Shown one piece after another: positions 12,180-23,930 of a stretch of DNA of 64,000 nt. Each line of letters opens with the position of its first letter. Within the stretch, counting starts at the first letter, position 1. A model generated the notes under the pieces. The model ran no database searches. It was not told the DNA's origin and saw only the letters and a list, made by a program, of their open reading frames with translations. Origin of the DNA: Forficula auricularia (Eukaryota > Arthropoda > Insecta > Dermaptera > Forficulidae); the NCBI GenBank assembly GCA_024734495.1, contig JALMQS010000841.1, forward strand, positions 3,900,176 to 3,964,175. Reading direction: 5' to 3'. The position numbers were made by a program, and so were the translations under genes.

Positions 12180-13205
12180 TTTTTTAAACGACTTCAAAAA
12201 AGGAGGAGGTTCTCAATTGGACTGATTTTTTTTCTTTTTTGTGTATGTTACCTGCTATCTTCGCCAATTGTGAACCGATTTTGATGATTTTTTTTGTATT
12301 GGGTTCGGTATAGTTTCCGATTGGTCCCGTTTTTTTTCATCGGTATTGGACCTTTTTTGCTATGTTTGTTCAGGCATACTTCTTAGTTTATGAACCGATT
12401 TGAATGATTCTTTCTGCATTTGGATCAGTATTGCTCCAAGATAGTCAAGACACCTATTTATTTATTTTATGTATGTTCACCAAGAATTTTTTGCCATGTG
12501 GACCGATTTCGATGATTCTTTTTCTGATGATATGGTCAATGACGAAATAACGTAAATCTCCAATTCTTGTCAGCAAATAATCGAAATTATAATAAATTAA
12601 ATCTTAAAAAAAAAAATCTTAAAACTCGCAACGTTTCGAGAGAATTTCTATATTTATGAATTTAATTTTATTATCATTTTCTGATTCATTCGCCCGACCC
12701 TTTCTCTTACGAGATGCATGCATGGTATTATATTAAGTCACTATTAATAACATCACTAAAAAGAGATAAATAAAAATAATTTTTATAAAAAATAAATAAA
12801 ACAGACTTCAAAAAGATTAAATGCAACAAATAAAATAATAAGAACTCAAAAATAAAATAAAATTACCTAAAAGGTATAAAATAATAATCTAATTTAGTTA
12901 CAATTAAACAACGAAATTATTACATGAAATCACTTTTTGAAGTCGGTGCTAAACAAACTATATAAGCGAGCGTACCCGCCAATCGTACTAAGTAAAATCC
13001 GTCGAGTTTGATTCATAAAATGTATATGTTTGGCACCGACTTCAAAAAGTGATTTGGTGTAAAAATTTCGTCATTTAGTTGTAACTAAATTAGATAATTA
13101 TTTTATACCTTTTAGTGCATTTTATTTGATTTTTGAGTTCTTATTATTTTATTTGTTGCATTTAATTTTTTTGAAGTCGGTTTTATTTTTTTTTATAAGA
13201 ATTAT
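12180..13205. repeat. Composite repeat: GACTTCAAAAAA element with internal palindrome
   Basis: Opens ACGACTTCAAAAAAGGAGGA, followed by three diverged units of about 110 bp containing 'GAACCGATTTTGATGATT'. Then a unique block, then a palindrome with arms about 12800-12955 and 13030-13195. It ends TTTTTTGAAGTCGGTTTTA, inverted relative to the start. The block from about 12525 is shared with 20139-20760. Confidence 0.75.
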
Positions 13206-13215
13206 TTTTTTGAAA

Positions 13216-13638
13216 TTCTTAATATTTAAACTTCTTTTGCTAGCATTTTATTTAGAGCATTAAACATGATTTGTCGGAAAACTTGCCAAGTCATGATTTA
13301 CGTGACCTGACACTCATTGTCTCTCTCTCTGTCTGTCTGTTTGGCATTTCATTTGGCTATCATTAAGTTCCTCTTTAAAGGGCTGAGTTTTTTTATATGT
13401 ATATTCAAAATAGTTTTGTTCGGCATTGTCTCCGATGTACTGAATGTGTAGCAAATGTTTATTAATGACATTGACCCATTTGCGACAATGTTCGAATCTG
13501 TTGCCAATAAGCACAAAACCATTTGGGTCAATTAACAGAGCCAACCGACAATGCCCTTGGGGCGAGTATATTTTTAAGAAAATTAGATAATTTTTTACGA
13601 TAATCGAATGTCGATAGATAATTACCCCGTATATTTTT
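13216..13638. other. AT-rich spacer
   Basis: A short (CT)n/(GTCT)n run lies at 13319-13342. Nothing else recognised. Confidence 0.5.
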
Positions 13639-14560
13639 TCATTATATTAAACGAGCAATTCTTGTATATATACTACTAGCTGACGCCAAGGCCTTCGGCC
13701 CGGTGTCACCTAGCCCCTGGCGGGGAGCGTCTCTTTTTATGGTTAAAATTTATATATATAATAGCTGGCCCGTCCACGCGTTGATCAAAAATTTAAATAT
13801 ATTTAAAAAATAATAATAGTTTTGAAAATAAATTGAAAATGCATATAATTATAGAATAGGTATTAAAACAGTAAATGAATTATATATTACTTGTCAAAAT
13901 TGTTCCGTTAACCAAAAATAATATTGACATTTGAAAGATTTCCAAAAAGCTATTATCGGCCATCTTGTTTGTTTGCTTTTACCCCCGGAGAGGCGCTGGC
14001 GTTTTTTCCTCTAAAAAATATTTTTTACATGCTACAGGTGTGATATCTATAAAAACACTATATATAAAAACACTCGTATATTTAATTGGAATGTTGTGTG
14101 AGAATTTCAAAGAAATCGGTGAATAACTTTCGGAGATACTTCAACGTATCACTTAAGCGTAACAGTACATTTTTATTTATATGTATATGTATATATTTAT
14201 TTATTTATTTATATAGAATTGGTTTCTCGAAAACGGCTCTAACGATTCCGGTAAAATTTGGTGAACTTTTCAAATCTCATGAGTTATTAGACATGTATAA
14301 ATTTTAATCCGATTGAAAAAAAGGAAGGGGGTGTAAATTAATAAACGGCAATAACGATTTTTTTGAAAATTGGTGTTACTTATCAAGTTTCTTGAGTGAT
14401 TAGTCGTGAATAGATATTAATCCTATTGAAATAAAGGAAGGGGTTCTAAATTAGTCATGTCGTAAAATAAATATTTGAATCATTCATATATCTTCAGTAA
14501 GTCGCAAAGCCTTGAAATTTGAAACTTAAGCTATTTAGAGCCAAAAAGTTTCCGAGCATC
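13639..14560 (+). mobile_element. Second Helitron family R copy, split by a minus-strand Helitron
   Basis: Starts TCATTATATTAAACGAGCAA at 13639, is interrupted at 13675, and resumes at about 14214 with GAATTGGTTTCTCGAAAACG, the same split point as the copy at 2528. Confidence 0.65.
13676..14213 (-). mobile_element. Non-autonomous Helitron, minus orientation
   Basis: Its 3' end is read on the minus strand as a GC hairpin then CAGCTAG at 13676, with the target base A/T at 13675. The body matches 2565-3096 inverted (for example ATGGCCGATAATAGC on the minus strand). The 5' boundary is in TA/TTTA repeats. Confidence 0.75.
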
Positions 14561-15101
14561 GCTCGGTGCTCCAGGCACTTCACATTAAACTCCAAGTAAT
14601 TTCTATAAAAATGTTAAGATCAAAAGAAATAAATCCAAAAAACAAACTGAATACAAAATAAAATAACATACATACTCAAGACAAAAAAAAGCTGACAACT
14701 AAAAATGTCTTTCTAAATTTAAATTTATAAAATCTAAATTTAGTCTCTGGGAAGATCGTTTTAGACATTTCACAATTTTGAGTAATTTCTTTTCTTGAAT
14801 GAACCCATAAAGTAAATTTATGAGTAGAATGATTGGTTCTTAAATTTCAAGGAGACTTGTCTGTTAAGGAAAACGGAATTTTGTTTGGATTCATGAAATG
14901 GATGGCGTTAAAAGGTCACTTACTCGATTTGTTAAACAGTCAGTTCAGGTCATTTGTTCCTGTCAAGAGCTGCTCCCTCTCTTCACTTAATTTGGGTTAA
15001 TTAGATTCGAAATTTTCGATCCACTCTTTGAAAAATGAATAGAAAAGAATTGAACTCGTATCAGCACATCGACCATGATAATGTTTTCTTTCAGCAGAGA
15101 A
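14561..15101. other. AT-rich spacer
   Basis: No gene recognised. Confidence 0.5.
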
Positions 15102-15185
15102 TTAAGGAGGTTCGGGCTTATCTATCTGGTTGATCTTCGAAAAAATCTTTTGTGTTTCTGCAGACTGACAACTTCTGACTCCTAA

Positions 15186-16021
15186 ATTTTTACTTTACCA
15201 TACAGGGTAGGTCAAGTATTGTAATCGTGCATGAAAAAAGTGCTTTTTTCCTTCTTTTTTTCGAAATATCTCAAAAACGTCTGAAACTATATTGATTAAA
15301 AAAATTGAGCGAAATTATGGCATTTCGCTCTACAAAAAAGCTCTAATAAGTGAACATCGAAAAAATTATATTTTTCGAGATAATAATTGTTTTGTATAAA
15401 TGTCTGTTAGTCTGTCTGTTAGTTAGTCTGTCTGTTAGTTAGACTGTCTGTTAGTTAGTCTGCCTGTTAGTTAGTCTGTCTATTAGTTAATCGGTCTATT
15501 AGTTAGTCTGTCTATTAGTTAGTCTGTCTGTTAGTTAGTCTGTCTGTTAGTTAGTCTGTGCATTACCAAATTTTTGTGGACGAGCCAGATCAAAAACTAG
15601 TATGAATATCAAAACTAAATTTTACACATAGTTTTGGTCCATTGGGATTAAGAGCTGATTAGATTTTGGTGCATATCCACCCAAAATTAAAGGGTGTGGA
15701 GGGGCGGGGGTTCAAAATTAAAAATCTAGGGCATATGAGCAAACTCAACCAAATTTTGTATACATAATCAGTGGACCCCCAGAAGTCAAAAAATGCAAAA
15801 ACTAACCGCCTAAAATGGGGGGTGGGGGTGTAGGGTCTAAAAATGAAAATCTTTGCCATTTACCAAAATCAACCAAATTTTGTATACATAATCAGTGGGC
15901 CTCCAGAAATATAAAAATGCAAATACTAACCCCCCACCCTTACATTTTTATAAATAATTTTAGGGGCCAGGTTGTATGGTAAAGTCAAGTGGATCGCCAC
16001 ATCAGAACACGTCAGCTTATT
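15186..16021 (+). repeat. TTTACC repeat family, copy A
   Basis: Starts TTTACTTTACCATACAGGG, continues CGAAATATCTCAAAAACG, then a 16-bp microsatellite, then units of about 110 bp containing CAACCAAATTTTGTATACAT, and ends GTATGGTAAAGTCAAGTGGA ... CACGTCAGCTTATTT. The ends carry a shared inverted GACTTTACCATAC. Other copies: 18345-18965, 28868-29712, 30312-31050, 34725-34985 (minus), 35010-35715, 42008-42484 and a fragment at 45604-45705. Confidence 0.85.
15400..15565 (+). repeat. 16-bp minisatellite
   Basis: About ten units of TTAGTTAGTCTGTCTG with point variants inside copy A of the TTTACC family. Other copies have only one to three units, so the array length varies between copies. Confidence 0.9.
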
Positions 16022-16935
16022 TAATAAAAAAAATTGTTAATAATAAGTTTAATTTCGAATAAAAATTTTTGTTTTGATAATATTAATAAAAAGAATATTG
16101 ATATAATTTTTTTTTTTCATTATAAAAACATTTATTTAACACAAAAACGATTTAAAGAAATAGAGTTGGAATTCTACACTTTTGTTATATTCTGTTGTTT
16201 GCAAATAACTTTTTATTTTTACATTTTTGAATAACTAATTAACTAGACTGTCAAATCTATTGAAAAATGTATCATTCGATTCATAAAAGTTGAATTATTG
16301 ATCTGTATAAATTTATTGAAAATGATATAATTTGTATAGAAGTTATAACCATTTACTTCCATGTTAAAATGACAATTTTTAATAGTTTATTTCTCGATAA
16401 TGGGGCAGACGATCAACTTCAAATTTCGGGAATAAATATTTAATAAATCATTGATTCGATGGTAAAAATTTGAGAATTTTCTTATAAAAATGATAAACAG
16501 CGACGAACCACCTTAAACCAATTCCACATATTTATTTAAATTTAGATTTTCTAATAAGAAACTAATCTAAATTCATCGGTTCGCTCGCTTGATATTCGAA
16601 ACAATATAGTCTCGTTCAATTAATATTCCAGCGAGTTAGATTCTACAACAGGTGTTTGGCGTGTTTCTACCGATCTCAGTTGATGTCTGCTCATTTCTAT
16701 TCCTTAGCTTGCAATGAAGGCTAGAGATTCTTTAATTTAGGTATTTTCAAATATTCCTTCTTAGTTTAAACAATTTCGAAATAGAAAATCAATTCAGGCA
16801 ACACAAAAACATTATTTGATATTAATCTTTGTTATCCAATTAATTTGAATTATACTTTAATGCTTAATGTTCAAAGTCATATTGTCGATATCTTCATAGC
16901 TACTCGACCCAAGTTCAAATATGCTAATTGTAAAT

Positions 16936-17181
16936 CGAGGGGTGAACCGCGACCTAATTTTCTGTTCACCTACTTCTACATATACTTCCAAATATTTCCA
17001 AGTAATTCCAAATATTTCCAAGTACTTCCAAATATTTACAAGTACTTCCAAATGTTTCTAAGTACTTCCAAATGTTTCCAAGTACTTCCAAATATTTCCA
17101 AGCACTTTCAAATATTTCCAAGTACTTTCAAAATACTTCCAAAGAGACGTACACCTACTTCCAATCGCGGATCAAACCTCG
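16936..17181 (+). mobile_element. Short TIR element filled with a 20-bp minisatellite
   Basis: Starts CGAGGGGTGAACCGCGACC and ends TCGCGGATCAAACCTCG. Perfect 8-bp target duplication TTGTAAAT at 16928-16935 and 17182-17189. Inside are about seven 20-bp units such as TTCCAAATATTTCCAAGTAC. The open frames across it on both strands are repeat artefacts. Confidence 0.93.
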
Positions 17182-17590
17182 TTGTAAATGGTCTAATAAT
17201 CCCTTGAACATAAATAGAATAAAAATAAAAAAATAAAATTTAATTATTTCTAAAATCTCTTCAAAAAACGTTTCATTTTTTCACAAATCTAACATTTGTA
17301 AACCCTTCAAAATCAACTTTTAATTTTGTAGTAATGAAATGATAAATATTTGGAAAGATAAATAAATAAATAAACAAGTACAAATATTTGTGAACATGCA
17401 ACCCACTAAGGCCAATCACTTAGAAGTCAAGATTTATGCTCTTATCTCAGAATTAACATTCAGTGTCACATTTGAAGATTCAACGCCATTATCGAATAAA
17501 TAAATAAGGATACAGATTGTTAAATTTAAGCATATTGTATATTGAAAAAAATTTAGTTTTTCCATCCCTTAGTCTCGTACAATTATTATA
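17182..17590. other. AT-rich spacer
   Basis: Nothing recognised. Confidence 0.5.
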
Positions 17591-17591
17591 C

Positions 17592-17945
17592 ATAATTAAT
17601 AGAGATTGTGGTGTTGGTGCAAGGTGAAACATCTTTAATAAAGCTAAAAGTAAATAAATATTTTAGGAAATATTTATTTACTATGAGTTAGGTTTTCTAG
17701 GTCACTTGTTTCACGATAAAAATTAAACAAATAAAAGAGGTAAATTCTATCAATATATAGGTATATTTCGGACTATCAACTCATCTTCAGGAAGTACACA
17801 AAATAACTCATTAGTTCAGGAAGTACAGAAAATAACTCATTAGTTATTTTTTTAATTTTTAACGTGAAACAAGTGACCTAGAAAACCTAACTCATAGTAA
17901 ATGAATATTTCATGAAATATTTATTTACTTTTATCTCAATTATTA
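17592..17945. repeat. Foldback element with AAATATTTATTTAC arms
   Basis: Arms of about 130 bp carry GTAAATAAATATTTTAGG, then GAGTTAGGTTTTCTAGGTCA, and return as the complement (TGACCTAGAAAACCTAACTC). The centre repeats CAGGAAGTACA(G/C)AAAATAAC twice. A larger relative is at 32035-32600. Confidence 0.85.
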
Positions 17946-18344
17946 TACATTATCTGTACTTATAAAAATATAACATTTCTCTATCATATCAAATTATTAT
18001 TGTCCCATATATTCTTCGTCTACTCAGAGTTTATAAATAATTGTCTTATTAATTCCCACAAGCCAAAATAAGTTCGGTTAGCCATTTTTTTTAATTCTAA
18101 TATAAATATACATCCATGATTCATAATATGTGATGGTGTCAGGGAAAAGGGCTCTTACTTCACCTACTAGTTTTTTCAGGAATGATAAAAATGCGAGTTA
18201 AATATGGTATAATTTTTGATTACATACTTGAATTCAGGAGAAAATTTTCATTCGGAATTGAATTAATAGCGAGGGTAAAAATGAAAGAAATGCCTTATTG
18301 TTGTCTGCTTAAAAATTGTCAAAATTTAAACTGCTAAAACTCAA
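17946..18344. other. AT-rich spacer
   Basis: Nothing recognised. Confidence 0.5.
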
Positions 18345-18965
18345 AACTATTTTTACAGGGTATGGTCAAGTATTGTAATCGTGCATAAAAAAAGTGTTTT
18401 TTTTCCTTCTTTTTTTCGAAATATCTCAAAAACGGCTGAAACTATTTTGATTAGAAAAATTGAGCGAAACCATGGCATTTCGCTCTACAAAAAAGCCCTA
18501 ATAAGTGAACATCGAAAAAATTATATTTTTCGAGAGAATAATTGTTTTGTCAAAATGTCTATTAGTCTGTCCGTCCGTCCGTCAGTCTGTGCGTTATTAA
18601 ATTTTTGAAACGAGCTAGCTCAAAAACTAGTGTGAATATCGAAACCAAATTTCACACGTAGTTTTGGTCCATTGAGATTAAGAGCTGATTAGATTTTGGT
18701 GCATATCGACCAAAAATTAAAGGGGGTGCTTTACTGGACACCATCACATAGGTATCACAAAAAAAAAAAAAAAAAAGGCTCTTGTAACAAACTCAACCAA
18801 ATTTTGTATACATAATCAGTGGCCCCCCAGGAGTCTAAAAATGCAAAAACTAAACCCCCTTACATGAATATAAATAATTTTATTAAATATTAAATATAAG
18901 GAGGGGCCAGGTTGTATGGTAAAGTCAAGTGGATGGCTACATCACATCAGCTTATTTACTTCTAA
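18345..18965 (+). repeat. TTTACC repeat family, copy B
   Basis: Same order as copy A but with one 110-bp unit and a 5' end trimmed to TTTTTACAGGGTATGGTCAA. A poly(A) run at 18760-18776 interrupts the middle, beside sequence (ATCACATAGGTATCAC) absent from the other copies, so a small insertion is likely. Confidence 0.8.
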
Positions 18966-20138
18966 ATATTCAAAAATTCATAACTGAGTCAATTTTTGGA
19001 ATTTTTCGACGGGACAAAAATTAGTTCAGTTGTTTCTCTAGAACCAGGATATCCCTTCAATTTTGACCAGATGAAGATAAGGGCTATTTTGTTTTTCTCT
19101 TCGGCGCATCCAGCATGTTATCTCCAAAATTAATTTTATACATCCAAAATACTCTATTAATTATAAGAATCTATTAAATAAATATTGGCTAGTTGACTTG
19201 AGAATATATAAATAGGTGTCATCATAATAAATAAGGATACTTTGAAATATTCATATTATGATTGTAGATAAAGTAAAATCTATCTTCTCTTGTCTGCAAC
19301 AACTAAAAGATGAAATTGAGATAAAAGATGATGTATGTTTTACCCCTGACGAGCGTTGAAGTTCAAATTACCTTTAGTGTTTATTGAAGCTATGAATAGG
19401 TATCATGATGATAAACCTGAAACGATGTCTTTAACATCGGTGCCGTGGATATCAAGAATACAATCTTTTTTAAAAATGAAAAAATGCATTTATATAAAAA
19501 AGATAATATTTCTTTTGATTAATATGAACAACGTAGATATGGTTAAAGTTTTGTTAATAAATGTGGATAAATTATTGTACATATTCCTAATAATTTTTAT
19601 AAAAAAAAAAAAACAAACGAAAAGTTACTAATTACAATAATGAAATAATAAAACTCAAAATAAAATAAAATACACTAAAAATTATAAATAATTATCTAAT
19701 TTAGTTTACAGCTGAAACGACAAAATATTTACATGAAATCACTTTTTGAAGTCAATTGCCAAACATGTACATTTATGAATCGACAGTTTGCTTGCTACGA
19801 TTGTAGTACGCTCCAACTAAAATAGTTTGTTTTGCTGGAAGCCACAAAGAAAACGATTTCATGTTAATATTTCTCGTTTGGTTGACTTTAAATAGATGAT
19901 TATTTTTATACCTTTAATTATTGACACTTTTTATTTTTTGAATTTATTGTTTGTTTGTTGCATTAATACTACAATCTGTTTATTTACCGTGTTGTGTGGT
20001 GACTTAATATAATGCCTTGCATTGCGTCTCATGGAGAAAGGAAGGAGCTCTTTTTGTTTATAGGACTGGAATTAGTTATTTTTATAATAGAAAGAAGCTA
20101 CAGCAAGAGGTGGTCAATAATTCTGAATTTAGTCAAGT
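18966..20138. other. Intergenic with a partial GACTTCAAAAAA-type repeat
   Basis: 19565-19990 resembles the palindromic part of the composite repeat at 12787-13205 (shared AATCACTTTTTGAAGTC, TAATTATCTAATTTAGTT). A 91-codon frame at 19356-19631 is AT-rich, ends in a Lys run and matches nothing I know. Confidence 0.45.
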
Positions 20139-20770
20139 TCTGATGATATGATCAATGAAGAAATAACATAAATATCGAATTCCTATTAGCAAATAATCGA
20201 AATTATAATAAATAAAATCTTTTATAAAAAAATCAATCTTAAAACGTTCATTTAAAATCCGCAAACGTTTCTAGAGAATTTCTATATTTATGAATTTAAT
20301 TTTATTATCATTTTCTGATTCATTCACCCGACCCTTTCTCTTACGAAGATGCATACCAAGGTATTATATTAAGTCACTATTAATAAGATCATGAGAAAAA
20401 ATAAAAGAATATTTTTATAAAAAAATAAATAAACTAAAAGAAATAATTAGCTTCAGTAAAATATTAAACAAAGTAAAATATTTTTCATGTGAAATGACAG
20501 TCACCTATTAATTTTAAATTTTGACTAAACGACGAAATATTTTTGTAAATCACTTTTTTGAATATCCAGTGCAAACCTAAAACAATATGGCAACGCTTAC
20601 AATCGTACAAAGTAAATCATCGAGTTTGATTCATAAAAATGTCTTATGTTTTCTCGACTTCCAAGTAATTTCATGTATATTTCATTGTTTAGTTGTAACT
20701 AAATTAGATTATGTACCTGCCTAATGTATTTATTAATTTTCGTTTTATGTTTTTTTTTTTTTTTTTTTAT
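20139..20770. repeat. Second copy of the composite repeat
   Basis: From CTGATGATATGATCAATGAA it follows 12525 onward, including CTGATTCATTCACCCGACCC, CTTTCTCTTACGAAGATGC and ATTAAGTCACTATTAATAA, then a weaker palindromic part. It ends in a T run at 20750-20769. Confidence 0.75.
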
Positions 20771-21569
20771 TATTATTGTTCTTTTTAATCAATTCTGTTT
20801 TGCACTCCTCTGCCTACCACATGAATAGGTATCTCCATCTTATTTTATAGAACAGGATGATCTTTGTTATTATATCAAGTTAAATATACTTGTTTCTTTT
20901 GTTGTTCAATATCTTTGTCCATTTATTAACTCTGTTTGTTTCTATACTAATCTGGTTCTTCTTCTTTCGTTGCAACGTTATTTCTGCGTGAAACATTATA
21001 ATAATGACTTGGTCTAATTCTCTTCAAGTAATGGCATAATCCCATTTGCTAAGTTGTCTGCCAAGCAACATTGCAAAATTCAATTTGGATAATTCTTTTA
21101 TCATTAAATAGGTCCCTTTGCCTCCAATCCAACTTCATCTCTGATCAAATAAACTGCTTTCTTCTTCATTTCATTGGGGATTAACTGCATATATATTGAA
21201 TCCCATTTACCTACTTCCTTTGATTAGCTAATTTAATTTCTTCATTTCTATTCACTCAGTGGGCAGAAATTTATCAACTTGATAGTGCAGATAAGTCTTT
21301 AACAATAAAGTTACCAGCAATGTTTGCTCATGTTTTTGATAATTTAATTTAAAGGCATAAAATGATGTGAAGTAAAGAATAATAGATATATAAAAATGTC
21401 GTCTTTATTTATTTATTAGTGAGCTGTCTCCGTTTTTAAAGTACAAAATGGATCCTTCGTCTATTAATGAAACAACAACACCTACACTGCAATTCATGGC
21501 TAAAACTCATAGACTAAAGTGAACAGATGTTTTACAATGGAATCTAGGACACGAATCTCTATGTATCTC

Positions 21570-21602
<33 letters not shown>

Positions 21603-22696
21603 CGTATGTAACAAAATGAAAAATGTAATAAAAGTGATCATGAATAAAGTGCTGTAACAAATAAATATAATCCTCAATAACACAAATAGAAATGAACTTT
21701 CACATAATTCATCATTTTATGATATGTTGTTAAAAAATTCACCTCCACAAGTGTTGGAGAAAATTGCACTTCTGCAATATAGTCAACTACCGTTTAATAA
21801 CCATATTTACTATTGAGCTAAATTTAGACAACTGAATTAGCGAATCAGTTGAGTATGTACCCTACCCAAAAGAGCGCAAGTCATTTCCCATTCACACAAT
21901 ACTGAATACATTTGTAAAATCTGCTAATAACTGGCGTTAAATATTGCTATTTTTTAGCTAAACGCTAATAACTCTTCACAACATTCTTTGATTCGCGCAC
22001 ATTCGTATGTCATATTATAATGATTATCATTCTTCTATTTTTTAATTTAAATTTTAAGCACCTTCAGCAATTGTACTGATAATAGTATTATCATCTTACC
22101 CAAATTATTTGTTATTGCATCATGGAATAACGCCATGATTATATGCATGAAATATAGTAGAATATGAATGCTCTTCAAAAATGTTTGGACAGTTATATCG
22201 TCAAAATAATTCAAGAAATATCGTTCATCACGAAGATTTCAGGTAGTTGGGTCCATGGTTAACAGGCGCAACACTAGCTAATCCGACTCAGGAAATTAGA
22301 TGTATTTTTTAATAATTTAACAAGATTGCTAAATTTAGTTATTCTCATGACTTAAATTTATTGTTTCAAATGTCTTAGATACATTAGAATTCAATTCATT
22401 TATCATTGAAGAACATTTCTCGCTAAATTAATATGTTAAAGATTCTTGTAGTTTCAGTATGAATGAAATAAGATTACTCAGAATCTTTATGCAACTCGAA
22501 GCATGTTTCGGATTGTGTCGTCATATCAGGGATTCTCAGGTTTAAAACTTTAACCTATAAAAACATGAATTGCTCGTGAGTTTAAACATGGAAACGTCTT
22601 AGGTTGCGTTTCGTTCACTGTTATTCTTGCCCTTTACCCCGATGATTGACGTCGTGTTCACTAAAACCACCACTGCCGTAGGCGGGGGGTAGTTAC
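20771..22696. other. Gene-free stretch with a (CA)n microsatellite
   Basis: 21572-21602 is a perfect (AC)n run of about 15 units. The rest is AT-rich with only short frames. Confidence 0.5.
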
Positions 22697-22812
22697 TGAC
22701 CTAATGTCACCTTTTCATGCCTTGTGAATGTTTCAGAATACTCAAATATTCCCCAAGTACTTCAAATATACTAAAGATTTTACCTACTTCAAATGCTGGA
22801 TCACCTCAGAAA
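22697..22812 (+). mobile_element. Decayed member of the 20-bp-minisatellite TIR family
   Basis: GACCTAATGTCACC followed by units like TACTCAAATATTCCCCAAG and a right end CTGGATCACCTC resembles 38827-38987, but the ends are eroded and no target duplication is visible. Confidence 0.45.
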
Positions 22813-23574
22813 AACTGCTTAATTCAATCATTTGTTGCTGCTGGTATGTCTCTGTTTCGGCACATAATAACTAGAAATATTGAATATATTCAAATAATAT
22901 ATTATGTAGTATGAACTAATATAAGCTTTTCTCGTATTGTTTAGCACGTGGTTTGAAATAGATACATATCAGTTAATGTTGAAAAACATCTAAAATATCT
23001 TAAATTAAGTATAAATAAAATCGGTGGTTTGAACGAGAATCGTAACCACCTACCACTTCCTCTCATTCAAGTAGAAGACAATGGGTCATCATTAGTTCGA
23101 GTTGTTCCCTTGTATAGTTTGTCATGGTTCACCTCCGAATAAAAATTCATTCCTCGATACCTGTGCGTACTAGACCCTCGTTTTGAGAGTCTAGCTCGCA
23201 CTTGGCCATATGTATATTGGTTTAATGATCTAACTTCTGAATTCTTCAAGCAGACTTCGAGCTATCTTTGTCTTCGGTGCGGTTTGGCAGTGTGGTTGAA
23301 GCTGGTTGTGTTTTGAAAAGTCACGGCCTACAAGCTACTACCCTCTATAGAGCTTCTACATTCGACACTTCCTCATATTCCGACACTTGCTTTTTTAAAA
23401 CTAATTTGAATCAGAAGATTGTAATTCTTCAAAAAGGAGAGGAGAGAGAGAGAGTAGGAAAAAATCTCCTTCCAAGTGAAAAGTTTGAAAAAAAAACTCT
23501 AAGAAAATAATTCATTTCTCGGCATTTCGAAGCCATAAATTATAGTTTCTCTATCATACAAACATACTAATATG
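22813..23574. other. Intergenic, unrecognised
   Basis: 23040-23400 is nearer 45% GC than its surroundings and has open frames on both strands without family features. It may be an exon or repeat I cannot name; no splice-bounded coding exon could be defended. Confidence 0.3.
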
Positions 23575-23930
23575 TAATCGTATGTTTCTCCATTTGATTC
23601 AATCTTAGTCAAATGTAGGTGATTATCGAAATGTTAAGTGAAAATAATGAACTAGATATTTCACTAGCAGAATAATGATGTTAAATAAATTTATAATTTC
23701 TCATTAATATATCAGAAGCACATGGTGGAAAACTGTCAATATAAATTATTTATTTTTTTAAAAAATACCATATCTCCCATAAACACACTGGTGAAAACCC
23801 TTTCAGAATCTACTGATGTAATTCTCAGACCGAGAAAAAGATATGATCCATTGCTTCACAGTCAACATCATTTTTTATAACCCATGACACTTAGATAGAT
23901 ACCCAATATTTGAAAATTAATACCATTGTA
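23575..23930. repeat. Copy of the ATTAATATAT foldback repeat
   Basis: Shares AAATTTATAATTTCTCATTA, GAGAAAAAGATATGATCCAT and CAACATCATTTT with 41090-41560, where the two arms are better preserved. Confidence 0.7.

Larger units (their letters stand above)
15102..16516 (+). mobile_element. TTAA-flanked element interrupted by a minisatellite repeat
   Basis: Starts TTAAGGAGGTTCGGG and ends ACGAACCACCTTAA. It matches the uninterrupted copy at 31070-31676 on both sides of an 0.83-kb insertion (about 15186-16021). Non-coding. Confidence 0.8.

Noticed and set aside
16977..17150. Long open frames on both strands across the 20-bp repeats (also at 8840-9135)
   Set aside because: They are produced by an in-phase 20-bp minisatellite; the translations are low-complexity and the region is inside a short TIR element.
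19356..19631. 91-codon frame as a small protein gene
   Set aside because: It ends in an A-run-encoded lysine tract at the edge of a repeat; no motif recognised.
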